Source: Enterobacter sp. SA187 (GTDB taxonomy: Bacteria; Pseudomonadota; Gammaproteobacteria; Enterobacterales; Enterobacteriaceae). From it: a stretch of 64,000 nucleotides of DNA. Under the pieces are notes generated by a model, which saw nothing but the letters and a program-made list of their open reading frames with translations, did no database searches and was not told where the DNA came from. The stretch lies in assembly GCF_001888805.2 (NCBI RefSeq), contig NZ_CP019113.1, positions 372,001 through 436,000 of the forward strand. Direction: 5' to 3'. Position numbers and translations under genes: made by a program. Positions 31,939 to 40,873 of the stretch are shown here, piece by piece (within the stretch, counting starts at the first letter, position 1; each line of letters starts with the position of its first letter).

Positions 31939-33284
31939 TTAAGACCCTGACCCACAGCCTGCGCTTAAGGCTTACCACCGGATTTATGGTGCTGGCGATC
32001 GTTGCCTGGGGCTGCGCCTGCCTGGCAGCATGGCATGAAACGCGGCATTCGCTGGATAAGCTGTTTGATACCCAGCAAATGCTGCTGGCAAAACGCCTGA
32101 GCGTGCTTGATCCCGCCGATATGCGCCCGGCGCAGACGCTGCCGGAAAGTAAAAAGCTGGTGCGCCATCATCACGGCAGACTCGATGACGATGTGCTGGC
32201 GTTTGCTATTTTCTCCCGCGACGGCAAGCGACTGCTGAACGACGGCGATAACGGTACCGAACTGGATTACGACTACCGGCAGGACGGTTTTCAGGATACG
32301 CGTGTGGATGGCGACGACTGGCGCGTGCTGTGGCTGACCACCGAAGACGGCGAACGACGCATCGCCGTCGGGCAGGAAAAAGAGTACCGCGAGGATCTGG
32401 CGCTGGAAATCGTCATGTCGCAGCTGACGCCCTGGCTGGTGGCGCTACCGGTGATGCTGCTGTTTCTGGTGTGGCTGGTCAGCCGCGAGCTGTCGCCGCT
32501 GCGGCGCATCGCCCGGTTGCTGCATCAGCGTAAGCCGGACGCCACAACCCCGCTGCCGGTGGACGGCACGCCGCAGGAAGTGCGCCCGATGGTGGATGAG
32601 CTGAACCAGCTGTTCACACGTATTCATGAATTTATGTCCCGTGAACGCCGCTTTACCTCTGACGCCGCCCACGAATTACGCAGTCCGCTGGCGGCGCTGA
32701 AGGTGCAGACCGACGTGGCGCAGCTTTCACAGGACGATCCGGCGTCGCTGGATCATGCGCTGACCAATCTGCGTCAGGGGATCGACCGCGCGTCACGGCT
32801 GGTGGAGCAATTGCTTACCCTCTCGCGCCTTGACTCGCTGAACGGGCTGGAGGAGCCGGAGCCGATCCCGATGGCGGATCTGCTGCAAAGCGCCATTATG
32901 GAAGCGTGGTCTGGCGCGCAGCGGGCGGGCATCGATCTGCGGCTGGAGACGCGCGCCGACAACGTCACCTTTTGCGGGCATCAATTGTTGCTGCAACTGC
33001 TGGTGCGCAATCTGCTGGAGAATGCCATCCGCTACTGTCCACCGGGATCCCGGGTGGATGTGGTGCTGAAGGCGCGCGGTTTTTGCGTACGGGATAACGG
33101 CCCCGGCGTCAGCGCGCAGGCGCTGGCGCGTATCGGCGAGCGTTTTTATCGCCCGCCAGGTCAGGAAGAAACCGGCAGCGGGCTGGGGTTGTCCATTGTT
33201 CGGCGCATCGCGGCGCTACATCAGATGACAGTGCACTTCCGGCAGATGACGCCAACTGGTTTCGCCGTCGACATCAGCTGGTAA
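31935..33284 (+). CDS. qseC: Sensor histidine kinase QseC
   Basis: This 449-residue kinase equals E. coli QseC. It has two transmembrane helices (about residues 12-32 and 158-180), a short periplasmic sensor, a HAMP-like linker, the dimerisation helix with phosphorylated His246 (AAHELRSPLAAL) and the ATPase domain with NLLENAIRY, DNGPGV and GSGLGLSIV. In E. coli it senses autoinducer-3/epinephrine-type signals and phosphorylates QseB. Confidence 0.96.
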   Translation: MIKTLTHSLRLRLTTGFMVLAIVAWGCACLAAWHETRHSLDKLFDTQQMLLAKRLSVLDPADMRPAQTLPESKKLVRHHHGRLDDDVLAFAIFSRDGKRLLNDGDNGTELDYDYRQDGFQDTRVDGDDWRVLWLTTEDGERRIAVGQEKEYREDLALEIVMSQLTPWLVALPVMLLFLVWLVSRELSPLRRIARLLHQRKPDATTPLPVDGTPQEVRPMVDELNQLFTRIHEFMSRERRFTSDAAHELRSPLAALKVQTDVAQLSQDDPASLDHALTNLRQGIDRASRLVEQLLTLSRLDSLNGLEEPEPIPMADLLQSAIMEAWSGAQRAGIDLRLETRADNVTFCGHQLLLQLLVRNLLENAIRYCPPGSRVDVVLKARGFCVRDNGPGVSAQALARIGERFYRPPGQEETGSGLGLSIVRRIAALHQMTVHFRQMTPTGFAVDISW

Positions 33285-33388
33285 AGATTATTGCGCCAGC
33301 AGCAAAAGACTTTGCACATTTTGCTCATTTTACCGTCCCGTCGTTGCGGGTAAGATTGTCGTCAAACGCAATTATTCGAGGATAAATA

Positions 33389-33970
33389 ATGAGCAACATT
33401 CTGATTGTTAACGGCGCGAAAGAGTTCGCCCACTCCAAAGGCCAGCTGAATGACACCCTGACCGAGGTCGCGCAGGGTTTTCTGCGTGACGCCGGACATG
33501 ATGTCCGCGTCGTGCGTGCCGACAGCGATTACGACATCAAAGCCGAAGTGCAGAACTTCCTGTGGGCCGACACCATCATCTGGCAGATGCCAGGCTGGTG
33601 GATGGGCGCGCCCTGGACGGTGAAAAAATATATGGACGATGTGTTCACTGAAGGCCACGGTTCCCTGTACGCCAGCGATGGCCGTACCCGCTCTGACGGC
33701 GCGAAGAAATACGGTTCCGGCGGTCTGTTGCAGGGTAAAACTTATATGCTGTCGCTGACCTGGAACGCGCCGCTGGAAGCTTTCACCGATAAAGAGCAGT
33801 TCTTCCATGGCGTTGGCGTTGACGGCGTTTACCTGCCGTTCCACAAAGCGAATCAGTTCCTGGGCCTCGATCCGCTGCCGACCTTTATCACCAACGACGT
33901 GATCAAAATGCCGGACGTGCCGCGCTATATTGCAGAATATCGCAAGCATCTTGCGGAAATTTTTGCTTAA
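33389..33970 (+). CDS. mdaB: NADPH:quinone oxidoreductase MdaB
   Basis: This 193-residue flavodoxin-fold enzyme equals E. coli MdaB. Phe/Trp-rich FAD-site motifs (WQMPGWWMGAPW near residue 67) are intact. It reduces quinones by two electrons in the cytoplasm, avoiding semiquinones. AGGATAA precedes the ATG. It forms a pair with ygiN 31 bases downstream. Confidence 0.97.
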   Translation: MSNILIVNGAKEFAHSKGQLNDTLTEVAQGFLRDAGHDVRVVRADSDYDIKAEVQNFLWADTIIWQMPGWWMGAPWTVKKYMDDVFTEGHGSLYASDGRTRSDGAKKYGSGGLLQGKTYMLSLTWNAPLEAFTDKEQFFHGVGVDGVYLPFHKANQFLGLDPLPTFITNDVIKMPDVPRYIAEYRKHLAEIFA

Positions 33971-34001
33971 CTGTGAGATGGAATTTAGAAGGAGTTAAAC
34001 C

Positions 34002-34316
34002 ATGTTAACAGTGATTGCTGAGATTCGTACCCGCCCGGGCCAACACCATCGCCAGGCGGTGCTCGACGAATTCGCGAAGATTATCCCGACCGTACTGAAA
34101 GAAGAAGGCTGCCACGGCTATGCGCCGATGGTGGATCACGCTGCCGGCGTGAGCTTCCAGAGCACCAACCCGGATTCCATTATGATGGTGGAACTGTGGG
34201 AAACCGTCGCACACCTTGAAGCGCATCTGCAAACTCCGCACATGAAGGCGTGGAGCGAGGCGGTGAAAGGCGACGTGCTGGAAACCCATATTCGTATTCT
34301 TGAGCAGGGCGTGTAA
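34002..34316 (+). CDS. ygiN: Quinol monooxygenase YgiN
   Basis: This 104-residue protein has the ABM (dimeric alpha-beta barrel) fold, with the antibiotic biosynthesis monooxygenase pattern VIAEIRTRPGQ and MVELWETVAHLEAH. E. coli YgiN oxidises menadiol produced by MdaB, completing a quinone redox cycle. GAAGGAG precedes the ATG. It is the last gene before the uronide-utilisation insertion. Confidence 0.96.
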   Translation: MLTVIAEIRTRPGQHHRQAVLDEFAKIIPTVLKEEGCHGYAPMVDHAAGVSFQSTNPDSIMMVELWETVAHLEAHLQTPHMKAWSEAVKGDVLETHIRILEQGV

Positions 34317-34324
34317 TGCCCCAT

Positions 34325-34349
34325 TACCCTCTCCCGTCGGGAGAGGGTA
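34325..34349. terminator. Bidirectional hairpin between ygiN and the GH88 gene
   Basis: TACCCTCTCCC and GGGAGAGGGTA form an 11-bp perfect stem with a 3-nt loop between converging genes. It shares its core with the palindrome at 25592-25612, so it may belong to that repeat family as well as acting as a terminator. Confidence 0.65.
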
Positions 34350-34358
34350 TAAGACAAA

Positions 34359-35546
34359 TCACCAGTACAGCTTCCAGCTTTGCGTCACGCGCATCAACGC
34401 TTCCACGTAGAAATAATCTCCCCAGCTGCTGCACTCATCAACGCCTTTATTGCTGGCAAGATGATAGACGGAGTGTTTCAGCAGACCGTTGCACGCCTCG
34501 TCGTTGCCCGCCAGATAATGCTTCGTCAGCGAGGACATGATCCCTTCCGCCCACTGCTGATAGCGTGCGCGATCCGGATCGGTCACCGGCAGGTGCTTCA
34601 CCAGTTCCAGCAATCCGCACACGGCAATGGCCGCAGACGACGAATCCCGCAGCGCATCGGTGCCAAGCAGCGCCAGATCCCAGTGGCAGACATAATCTTC
34701 CGGCAGACGGTTGAGGAAATAGTTCGCCAGCCGTTTGGAAAGCGCGATCATCTCGCGATCGCCGGTATAGATATAGCTGAGCAGGAAACCGTAAATTCCC
34801 CACGCCTGACCGCGCGACCAGCACGAATCATCGGCATAGCCCTGCTGGGTGTTGCCGTAGCGCGGCGCGCCGGTTTCCACATCCATATAGTAGGTGTGGT
34901 AGGTGGAGGCATCCGGGCGGATCAGGTAAGTCGCCGACTGCTGAACGTGCGCTTTCGCGGCGTCGGCAAAGCGCGGATCGCCGGTCTGCTCCGTCGCCCA
35001 GTAGAGCAGCGGCAGGTTCATGGTGCAGTCGATGATCATGCGCCCGGCCTGTGCCGGATCTTTCAGATCGCCCCACGCCTGAATAATTTTCGCCCGGACG
35101 TGAAAACGCTCCAGCAGCGCCTCCGCCGCCAGCAGCGAGAAACCGCGCGCATCGCGGTTACCCGTCAGCCGCCATGCCGCCACGCAGGAGAGCGTGTAAA
35201 GAAAGCCGAGATCGTGGGTATTGGTATCTTGGCGACCGGCAATACGCGCGCCGAACGAGCGGACGTGCTTTTCCGCCAGCTCACGGAAAACCGCGTCGCC
35301 GCTCATTTCCCATGCCAGCCACAGCTGCCCGGTCCAGAAACTGGTGGTCCATTCAACGTTTTCCGTCAGCGGATAGCGCCCGTCCACCGCCGCTTCTGCG
35401 GGAAATTTATCACCGAACTCGGTTAAATGACGGCGGATCAGCGTCAGAACATGGTTACGGGCGGAATCCATCTCGTCGCTAAACGCCTGGCGATCCAGCG
35501 CCTCCGGGAATGCACGTAACGGTTCTTCAACGATATTATTTAACAT
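34359..35546 (-). CDS. GH88 unsaturated glucuronyl hydrolase
   Basis: This 395-residue (alpha/alpha)6-barrel glycoside hydrolase belongs to GH88. Catalytic aspartates are recognisable as Asp112 in NTHDLGFLY and Asp173 in MIIDCTMNLPLLYWA; their 61-residue spacing is the same as Asp88 and Asp149 of the Bacillus enzyme. The family hydrates the 4,5-unsaturated uronic acid left by polysaccharide lyases and releases it from the neighbouring sugar. There is no signal peptide, so it acts on imported oligosaccharides in the cytoplasm. Substrates known for the family include glycosaminoglycan and gellan fragments; which applies here is unknown. It ends a minus-strand operon with the transporter and DUF2264 genes. 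Confidence 0.88.
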   Translation of the reverse strand: MLNNIVEEPLRAFPEALDRQAFSDEMDSARNHVLTLIRRHLTEFGDKFPAEAAVDGRYPLTENVEWTTSFWTGQLWLAWEMSGDAVFRELAEKHVRSFGARIAGRQDTNTHDLGFLYTLSCVAAWRLTGNRDARGFSLLAAEALLERFHVRAKIIQAWGDLKDPAQAGRMIIDCTMNLPLLYWATEQTGDPRFADAAKAHVQQSATYLIRPDASTYHTYYMDVETGAPRYGNTQQGYADDSCWSRGQAWGIYGFLLSYIYTGDREMIALSKRLANYFLNRLPEDYVCHWDLALLGTDALRDSSSAAIAVCGLLELVKHLPVTDPDRARYQQWAEGIMSSLTKHYLAGNDEACNGLLKHSVYHLASNKGVDECSSWGDYFYVEALMRVTQSWKLYW

Positions 35547-35600
35547 ATTTCGGTTCCTTTTGACTGACTACCGCGGGATAACATCATCCCGCTTCAGGGA

Positions 35601-36869
35601 TTAGCGTGAGGCGTTATTTCCGGCCACGTCCAGCGGCGCGTTCGGGCGCATTTTGCTCTGGCAGGCGGACAGCGTGAAAGCAGACACAAGGGTAAAGAAC
35701 AGGGCAATGGAACCCATGATGATATAGGTCTGCTCGAAGCCGATACGGTCGTACATCAGCCCGGCCGGAGACGACACCACCACATTTCCGACATACAGCA
35801 TCGCCTGATAACCCAGCAGATACATAGTGGCGTTAACGCGTTTATCGAAATGCTCGGCGATATATTTAAATACCGACACCAGCAGCAGACAGATTTCCAG
35901 ACCATACAGCGGTTTGAGTACGGAAATAAGCAGATGGGAATCGCAAACGCCGGAAATAATCAGCCGCGCGCCTACCAGTAATCCGACGATTAATAATCCT
36001 TTCTTCGCACCAACGTAATTCACAAACAGCGGGATCACCATATACATGATGAATTCCATGCCGGACTGAACGGTACCGAGATAACCGAAGATGGCGTTGC
36101 CCTGATGCACATCATCAAAGAAGGTGACGAAATAGCGGGAGAACTGCTGCTCGGCGATAAACATCATCCAGGCCACGCCCGCCACGTACAGGCAGAAGGC
36201 CCAGAATTTGCGGCTTTTCAGCAGTGCATAGACGTCAGCCGGGGCGATTTTTTCTTTGGTCAGCACTTCACTGGCGTGTGCCGTGCGGGTATCCACTTTC
36301 AGGCTGAACAGCACCACCAGCATCACGATGGAAGCCACGCTGCCGAGCATAAAGTTATACGCGGGCGAGAGGTTAAACAGCAGGCCGGAGAAGGATGACG
36401 CCACCGCCCAGCCCAGCGATCCCCACATGCGGATCTGGCCGAACTCCATACCGTTCAGGCGGCTGTAGCGATCGGTATAGGACTCGCAGGCCGCCACGCC
36501 GGCATACCAGGCAAAGCTTAAATAGATTGCCCCGACAATAATGCCCAGCATGGTATTGGACATTAACAGCGGCTGATAAACATAAATAAAGAACGGCGCC
36601 ATTAATGCCGACATCGCCACGACAAAATAGAGCAAATATTTACTCATGCCGATTTTATCGAGAATGTAGCCGTAAATCGGTTTTAAGATCACCGAAAATA
36701 TGCCGTTTACCGCGAACACAGTACCAATAACGGTGCCGCTTAAATTCGCTTTTTGTCCAAGCCAGATGGCCAGCAGACCAATACTGGCCGACCAGGTAAA
36801 GAAATAAAGAAAGATAAAACTACTGATCTTGTAATATTCAGACCGGTTGGTGGTTAATATTTTAGCCAT
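35601..36869 (-). CDS. LacY-type oligosaccharide:H+ symporter (MFS)
   Basis: This 422-residue protein has 12 predicted membrane segments and aligns by eye with LacY. The FFLYF-type first helix, EFGQIRMWGSLGWA and KPLYGLE tracts are recognisable. LacY residues Glu126, Arg144, Arg302, Lys319 and Glu325 have counterparts, while His322 is Tyr. It is therefore placed in the oligosaccharide:H+ symporter family and probably imports the uronate-containing disaccharide used by its neighbours. The start at 36869 has GAGGA 5 bases upstream; a longer reading to 37076 runs into the preceding gene and is rejected. Confidence 0.87.
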   Translation of the reverse strand: MAKILTTNRSEYYKISSFIFLYFFTWSASIGLLAIWLGQKANLSGTVIGTVFAVNGIFSVILKPIYGYILDKIGMSKYLLYFVVAMSALMAPFFIYVYQPLLMSNTMLGIIVGAIYLSFAWYAGVAACESYTDRYSRLNGMEFGQIRMWGSLGWAVASSFSGLLFNLSPAYNFMLGSVASIVMLVVLFSLKVDTRTAHASEVLTKEKIAPADVYALLKSRKFWAFCLYVAGVAWMMFIAEQQFSRYFVTFFDDVHQGNAIFGYLGTVQSGMEFIMYMVIPLFVNYVGAKKGLLIVGLLVGARLIISGVCDSHLLISVLKPLYGLEICLLLVSVFKYIAEHFDKRVNATMYLLGYQAMLYVGNVVVSSPAGLMYDRIGFEQTYIIMGSIALFFTLVSAFTLSACQSKMRPNAPLDVAGNNASR

Positions 36870-36933
36870 ACTATCCTCGACGAAAGCATGCAGATACAGA
36901 GGTTGAGTGTTATTCCGGGCTGACGCCCGGTAT

Positions 36934-38760
36934 TTATACTTTGATGGTAATTGGGTTTCCCGATAGCGGATGACGCACCACAAGGGCGCTGGCATCACGC
37001 TGTACGTCCGGAACGGCGCGGGTAAATGCCTCCTGATGCGCGCCTGCGCGAACCGCGCAACACAGCCAGTATTCACCCGGTGCCAGCTCGCCCGTCAGCA
37101 CCGGTATAGCGGCACATTCGGCGAACATCACGCTGCTGTTCGGCGGCGTAATAATGCAGTCCGCCTGGCGTGACGCCCCGGCGGGTAAAGACAGGATGGC
37201 GCTGGTGCCATTACGGGCCTGTAACAAGCAGCCGTCAGCCAGCAGTTGTGGATCCGCCTTCATCACCGCGAAGCCCCCTTCGGTACTGTTTAAATGGCGG
37301 GCGGTGTTGATGTGGTGAATGCGCACATGCCAGTCGCCGCAGGGGATAAGCCAGCTGGCGATCTGCACGTTATGCCAGGGTGACCAGCGCGAAAAAATAT
37401 GATCGTCTCGCACCACCACCTCGTCGCACTCGCGGCGGCCACGCCAGTAGTTATCCCCTTCCGAGAGCAGCAGCATGGAGTCGCAGGCGGCGTGCTTAAT
37501 GCCGTAGCGCCCGCGCTCAATGGTGAAACCAAAGCGGCTGGAGTAGGCGAATTTGGTGTATTTGGCTTCGGTATTCACATAATTGTTCAGCTCCAGTTGC
37601 CCGGAGGTGAGCATGTACACATGCTGTGAATTCTCGCTGTGCACGAGGATCTGCTGCGCATGGGGAATGACACGTTTATTGTCCAGCGCGGGCAGCGGCT
37701 GCTCTTCCGCCAGCCAGAACGGATGCTCCGCGGGCAGCGCCAGGATGAGGAAGACTTTCAGCGCCCAGTACGGCGATCCCGGTGAGTTATAGTCTTCGCA
37801 GAAAGCGAGGTTGGGATACGCGAAACCGAGGGTCAGAATGCCGTCGCGGTCAAAAATCGGCTGTTTCAGCCACCAGCGCAGATGGCGCAGAATAATGCCT
37901 TTTACCACGCCCGGCGAGAACACCTCCAGCCCGGCAAACGCCACGCCGCTCCAGAATGCCACCATTGCGAAACGGTAGGTCAGGCTGCGACCAAAGGGCA
38001 CCGACTCGCCTCCGGTCGCCGACATATAAATAAAATCTTGCGCAAACTGCGCGGCACGATCGCGCAGGATCTGCGCGCGGGCGGGATCGTCTTCGCCGTT
38101 GAGCGTGGCGTAGATCAGGCCGTAAAAGTGGAACGCCATCGAGATGTAATAATCTTTCGGGCGGCCCGGGCCGTCAGAGTACCAGCCGTCGCCCAGATAA
38201 TAGGCTTCCATCAGCTCAAAGCGGTGCTCAATGGCGGCGCGATCCCAGGGCAGGCCGGCGCGTTTGAATCCCAGCTGCACCATGATGGCGAAATAGTTCC
38301 AGTTGCTGTCCGGCATTTGCGCGTCAGTGATCTGGTTCAGCCAGCGATGCAGGTTTTCCCGCTCGCGGGCGGTGAAGCTTTCCAGCAGTTTATCCTGCAA
38401 TAACGAAAGCCCCAGCCCGTAGGCCGCCATCTCCACCAGCCGCTGATCGTAAGGCCCGGTATCGCCCCAGTATCCGGCGCTCTGCGGATCGGTGCCCTGT
38501 TTAATCGCCGTGAGATATTTATCGCTGTACGGCACGGGTTCGCCCCCCGCCATCAGCGGAAACACGCCCCACAGCGCGCGTGACAATCCCTCCATCATGG
38601 CAATATCAGCGCCGTAATGGGCGCAGGTATCCCCTAATGGAAAGCCTGAGCTTCCTGCGGGAAACTGCCGATCCAGCGCGCCGAGCATGGTCATTAATGC
38701 ATCAACCACCTCCGCGCGGGAAGACAATGTATTTGAGGTTTCTGTAGTCGCCGTCAGCAT
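36934..38760 (-). CDS. DUF2264 domain protein, putative carbohydrate-active enzyme
   Basis: This 608-residue protein starts at MLTATTETSN (38760), with GAGAGGCAG upstream; a longer reading adds 24 residues without support. Residues about 15-370 form the DUF2264 helical domain (DTCAHYGADIAMMEGLSRALWG, DSNWNYFAIMVQLGF, GDGWYSDGPGRPKDYYISMAFHFY) and the rest is beta-rich. Aromatic and acidic residues line the conserved motifs, as in toroid-fold glycoside hydrolases. I recall DUF2264 proteins being linked to glucuronidase activity, but this is not certain. It has no signal peptide and is the first gene of the operon, so it probably acts on imported oligosaccharides before or with GH88. Confidence 0.82.
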   Translation of the reverse strand: MLTATTETSNTLSSRAEVVDALMTMLGALDRQFPAGSSGFPLGDTCAHYGADIAMMEGLSRALWGVFPLMAGGEPVPYSDKYLTAIKQGTDPQSAGYWGDTGPYDQRLVEMAAYGLGLSLLQDKLLESFTARERENLHRWLNQITDAQMPDSNWNYFAIMVQLGFKRAGLPWDRAAIEHRFELMEAYYLGDGWYSDGPGRPKDYYISMAFHFYGLIYATLNGEDDPARAQILRDRAAQFAQDFIYMSATGGESVPFGRSLTYRFAMVAFWSGVAFAGLEVFSPGVVKGIILRHLRWWLKQPIFDRDGILTLGFAYPNLAFCEDYNSPGSPYWALKVFLILALPAEHPFWLAEEQPLPALDNKRVIPHAQQILVHSENSQHVYMLTSGQLELNNYVNTEAKYTKFAYSSRFGFTIERGRYGIKHAACDSMLLLSEGDNYWRGRRECDEVVVRDDHIFSRWSPWHNVQIASWLIPCGDWHVRIHHINTARHLNSTEGGFAVMKADPQLLADGCLLQARNGTSAILSLPAGASRQADCIITPPNSSVMFAECAAIPVLTGELAPGEYWLCCAVRAGAHQEAFTRAVPDVQRDASALVVRHPLSGNPITIKV

Positions 38761-38815
38761 GGTTCTGCCTCTCACAATCAAGTGGCACAAGCATAGTGAA
38801 TGGGCGACAGCCAGA

Positions 38816-38835
38816 AATGTTACCTTTGTCACACC
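38816..38835. promoter_or_regulatory. CRP-cAMP binding site
   Basis: TGTTA-CCTTTG-TCACA (38818-38833) matches TGTGA-N6-TCACA at 9 of 10 conserved bases. It lies between the divergent DUF2264 operon and the AraC gene. A possible -10 (CACTAT, minus strand, about 38798-38793) would put the site near -40, the class II position, for the operon. Confidence 0.7.
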
Positions 38836-38926
38836 CGCAGAACTCTTTTGAACTGGGTGTTGAGAAAATTTAAAAAAAGGGTTTATAAATGCTTTTTGAC
38901 CGGTAAAAGTTGAGAATTATTGCACC

Positions 38927-39811
38927 ATGTCCGAAAGGTGGCCGTCGGATCGTCTGGAGTTAATTACCCTTAACGATGCCATAGTGTCGTTCAGCCGCTT
39001 GTTTGCCAATACGGTGCGTTACCATCACTGGCATCAATGTCTGGAAGTGCTGTACGTCGAGGAGGGCTACGGCATCGCCATCGTCGATAACCGGCAGTAC
39101 ACCATGCGACCGGGGCGGCTGTTTATTTTCCCGCCCTTCACGCTGCATAAGGTGATGGTCGACGAGCAGGCGCAGGACTGTTATCGCCGCACTATCATTC
39201 ATGTCGATCAGCATGCAGTGCTCAAGATCCTGCGGGATTTCCCGCAAAACCAGCAGCGCCTGCAAAAGCTGTCGACGCGCGGCGGCCCGGCGCTGGTGGT
39301 GGATGCTTCTGCCCAGCATGCCCATATTGATAATCTGTTCAGTCTGTATGCCCGCCTTGCCGCCACCGCCCCGCTGAATGCTGAGCAGGTCGCCTGCCTG
39401 CTGCTGACGTTGTTCACTATGCTGCCGGACGATAACGCCGCGCCGTCGGATAACCGCCAGAGTCTGGCGACGCAGGTGATGTTCTGGCTGGAGGAGAACT
39501 ACCGGCAGAAATTCAGCCTCGACACCCTGGCGCAGGAGCTGGGGAAATCGCGCAGCTATCTCTCCCGCCGCTTTCATGTGGAGACGGGGGAGCATCTGCA
39601 TCAATACCTGAACACCATCCGCCTGCGCAAAGCCTGTGAAGCGCTTTTGCACAGCCCGCTGAGCGTCAGCGAGGTGGCGGCGGTGGTCGGTTTTTCCGAT
39701 GTCACTTACTTTATCAGCGCCTTCCGGAAGGGTATCGGTGAAACCCCGTTGCAGTACCGGAAAAATCATTCGCCTTCAGGTAAATCCGCAGAGAAAGCGT
39801 CCGGCAAATAA
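38927..39811 (+). CDS. AraC-family regulator of the DUF2264/GH88 cluster
   Basis: This 294-residue protein has an N-terminal cupin sensor domain (about residues 25-90, with HHWHQCLEVLYVEEG and PFTLHKV) and a C-terminal pair of helix-turn-helix motifs (about residues 185-285: LAQELGKSRSYLSRRFH and GFSDVTYFISAFRKGIG). It is divergent from the transporter/hydrolase operon, the usual place for its controller. Its ligand is probably a product of the pathway. The start has only a weak ribosome site. No specific gene name is recognised. Confidence 0.87.
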   Translation: MSERWPSDRLELITLNDAIVSFSRLFANTVRYHHWHQCLEVLYVEEGYGIAIVDNRQYTMRPGRLFIFPPFTLHKVMVDEQAQDCYRRTIIHVDQHAVLKILRDFPQNQQRLQKLSTRGGPALVVDASAQHAHIDNLFSLYARLAATAPLNAEQVACLLLTLFTMLPDDNAAPSDNRQSLATQVMFWLEENYRQKFSLDTLAQELGKSRSYLSRRFHVETGEHLHQYLNTIRLRKACEALLHSPLSVSEVAAVVGFSDVTYFISAFRKGIGETPLQYRKNHSPSGKSAEKASGK

Positions 39812-39980
39812 GCTTTTTCTTATCGTTTATTCCTTCCCGGTATATTTTACTTTTATATACATTCTGAATAGCTGAAAGACGGAACTCCTCACAGAGGACG
39901 ATGGTCTGAATAAGCGCTGATACGTTTTCTTATTTCTTTTTGATAGCAGGATCCGGACTTTTCTGTTTCGAAGGATGCCT

Positions 39981-40832
39981 ATGAACAAGGTGCCAAAAAA
40001 AATTCATCAAATATACACAAAAGGTTGGTATGCATTACCGGAGAGCATCGTTACTTCTATTGAAAAATTAAAGAAGAATAATCCGCACTGGACCTATCAC
40101 TTTTATGACACCAGCATGATTAAGGATTTTATTCGCCAGCACTATGGCGAAGAGATGCTGAATACCTGGCTTATGATCAACCCTGAATACGGCGCGGCAC
40201 GGGCGGATTTTTTTCGTTATCTGATGCTGTACGTGGAAGGCGGTGTCTATCTGGATATCAAAAGCGCCTGCTCGCGACCGCTGGATGAGGTTATCCCTGA
40301 CGACTGTCAGCTATTGCTGTGCAGCTGGCAAAGCACGGCCTGCGGGCGGCGGAAACAGACAGGTCGTCACGCGGAGCTCTCTTTTCTGGAAAACGGTGAG
40401 TATCAGCAGTGGAACATCACGGTCTGCGCGCGTTCGCCGTGGATCAAAGGGGTGATCGATGAAGTGGTGTCACGCATAAGGTCTTACAAACCCTGGGTGT
40501 ATGGCATCGGGCGAATGGGCGTGCTGCGTACCACCGGCCCTGTTCCCTTTTCAATCGCCATCGCCAGAATAAACGCCTGCGCGGGGTTTTATCATATCGA
40601 GAATTATCAGGAGTGCGGATTTGTTTATACCAGCGTCGATAAAACGGCGTTAAAACAAATAAAGAAGAGTCAGTATGCGCGACTGAAAACGCCGGTGGTG
40701 AAGTTAAGTTCGCAGGACCATAAAAAATATGTGCTGTGGCTGTGGTTCGTTTTTCCTTTCCTGCGCTTAAAGAAGAATATTATTAACGAGACCCGCAATC
40801 TGATGATAAAGCTCAGGCTGGCGAAAGCATAA
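39981..40832 (+). CDS. GT32-like glycosyltransferase (DXD-type sugar-binding)
   Basis: This 283-residue protein begins MNKVPKKIHQIYT, the N-terminus of the Och1/capsular glycosyltransferase family (PF04488), and has the core pattern ARADFFRYLMLYVEGG. The metal-binding DXD is altered: the segment reads YLDIKS (Asp92, Lys94), as in some bacterial relatives. A hydrophobic segment, YVLWLWFVFPFL, near residue 255 could associate with the membrane. GAAGG lies 6 bases before the ATG at 39981; an ATG at 39975 overlaps the ribosome site. It is an isolated gene with no other glycan-synthesis genes nearby, and its acceptor is unknown. Composition is more AT-rich than the neighbours. Confidence 0.8.
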   Translation: MNKVPKKIHQIYTKGWYALPESIVTSIEKLKKNNPHWTYHFYDTSMIKDFIRQHYGEEMLNTWLMINPEYGAARADFFRYLMLYVEGGVYLDIKSACSRPLDEVIPDDCQLLLCSWQSTACGRRKQTGRHAELSFLENGEYQQWNITVCARSPWIKGVIDEVVSRIRSYKPWVYGIGRMGVLRTTGPVPFSIAIARINACAGFYHIENYQECGFVYTSVDKTALKQIKKSQYARLKTPVVKLSSQDHKKYVLWLWFVFPFLRLKKNIINETRNLMIKLRLAKA

Positions 40833-40861
40833 AAAAAAGCGGGGCGATAATTCGCCCCGCT
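40831..40861. terminator. Bidirectional terminator between the glycosyltransferase and parE
   Basis: AGCGGGGCGA and TCGCCCCGCT form a 10-bp stem, with eight A on the plus side, giving a strong T run for parE transcripts on the minus strand. Confidence 0.85.
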
Positions 40862-40873
40862 GTTATTTGCTGA

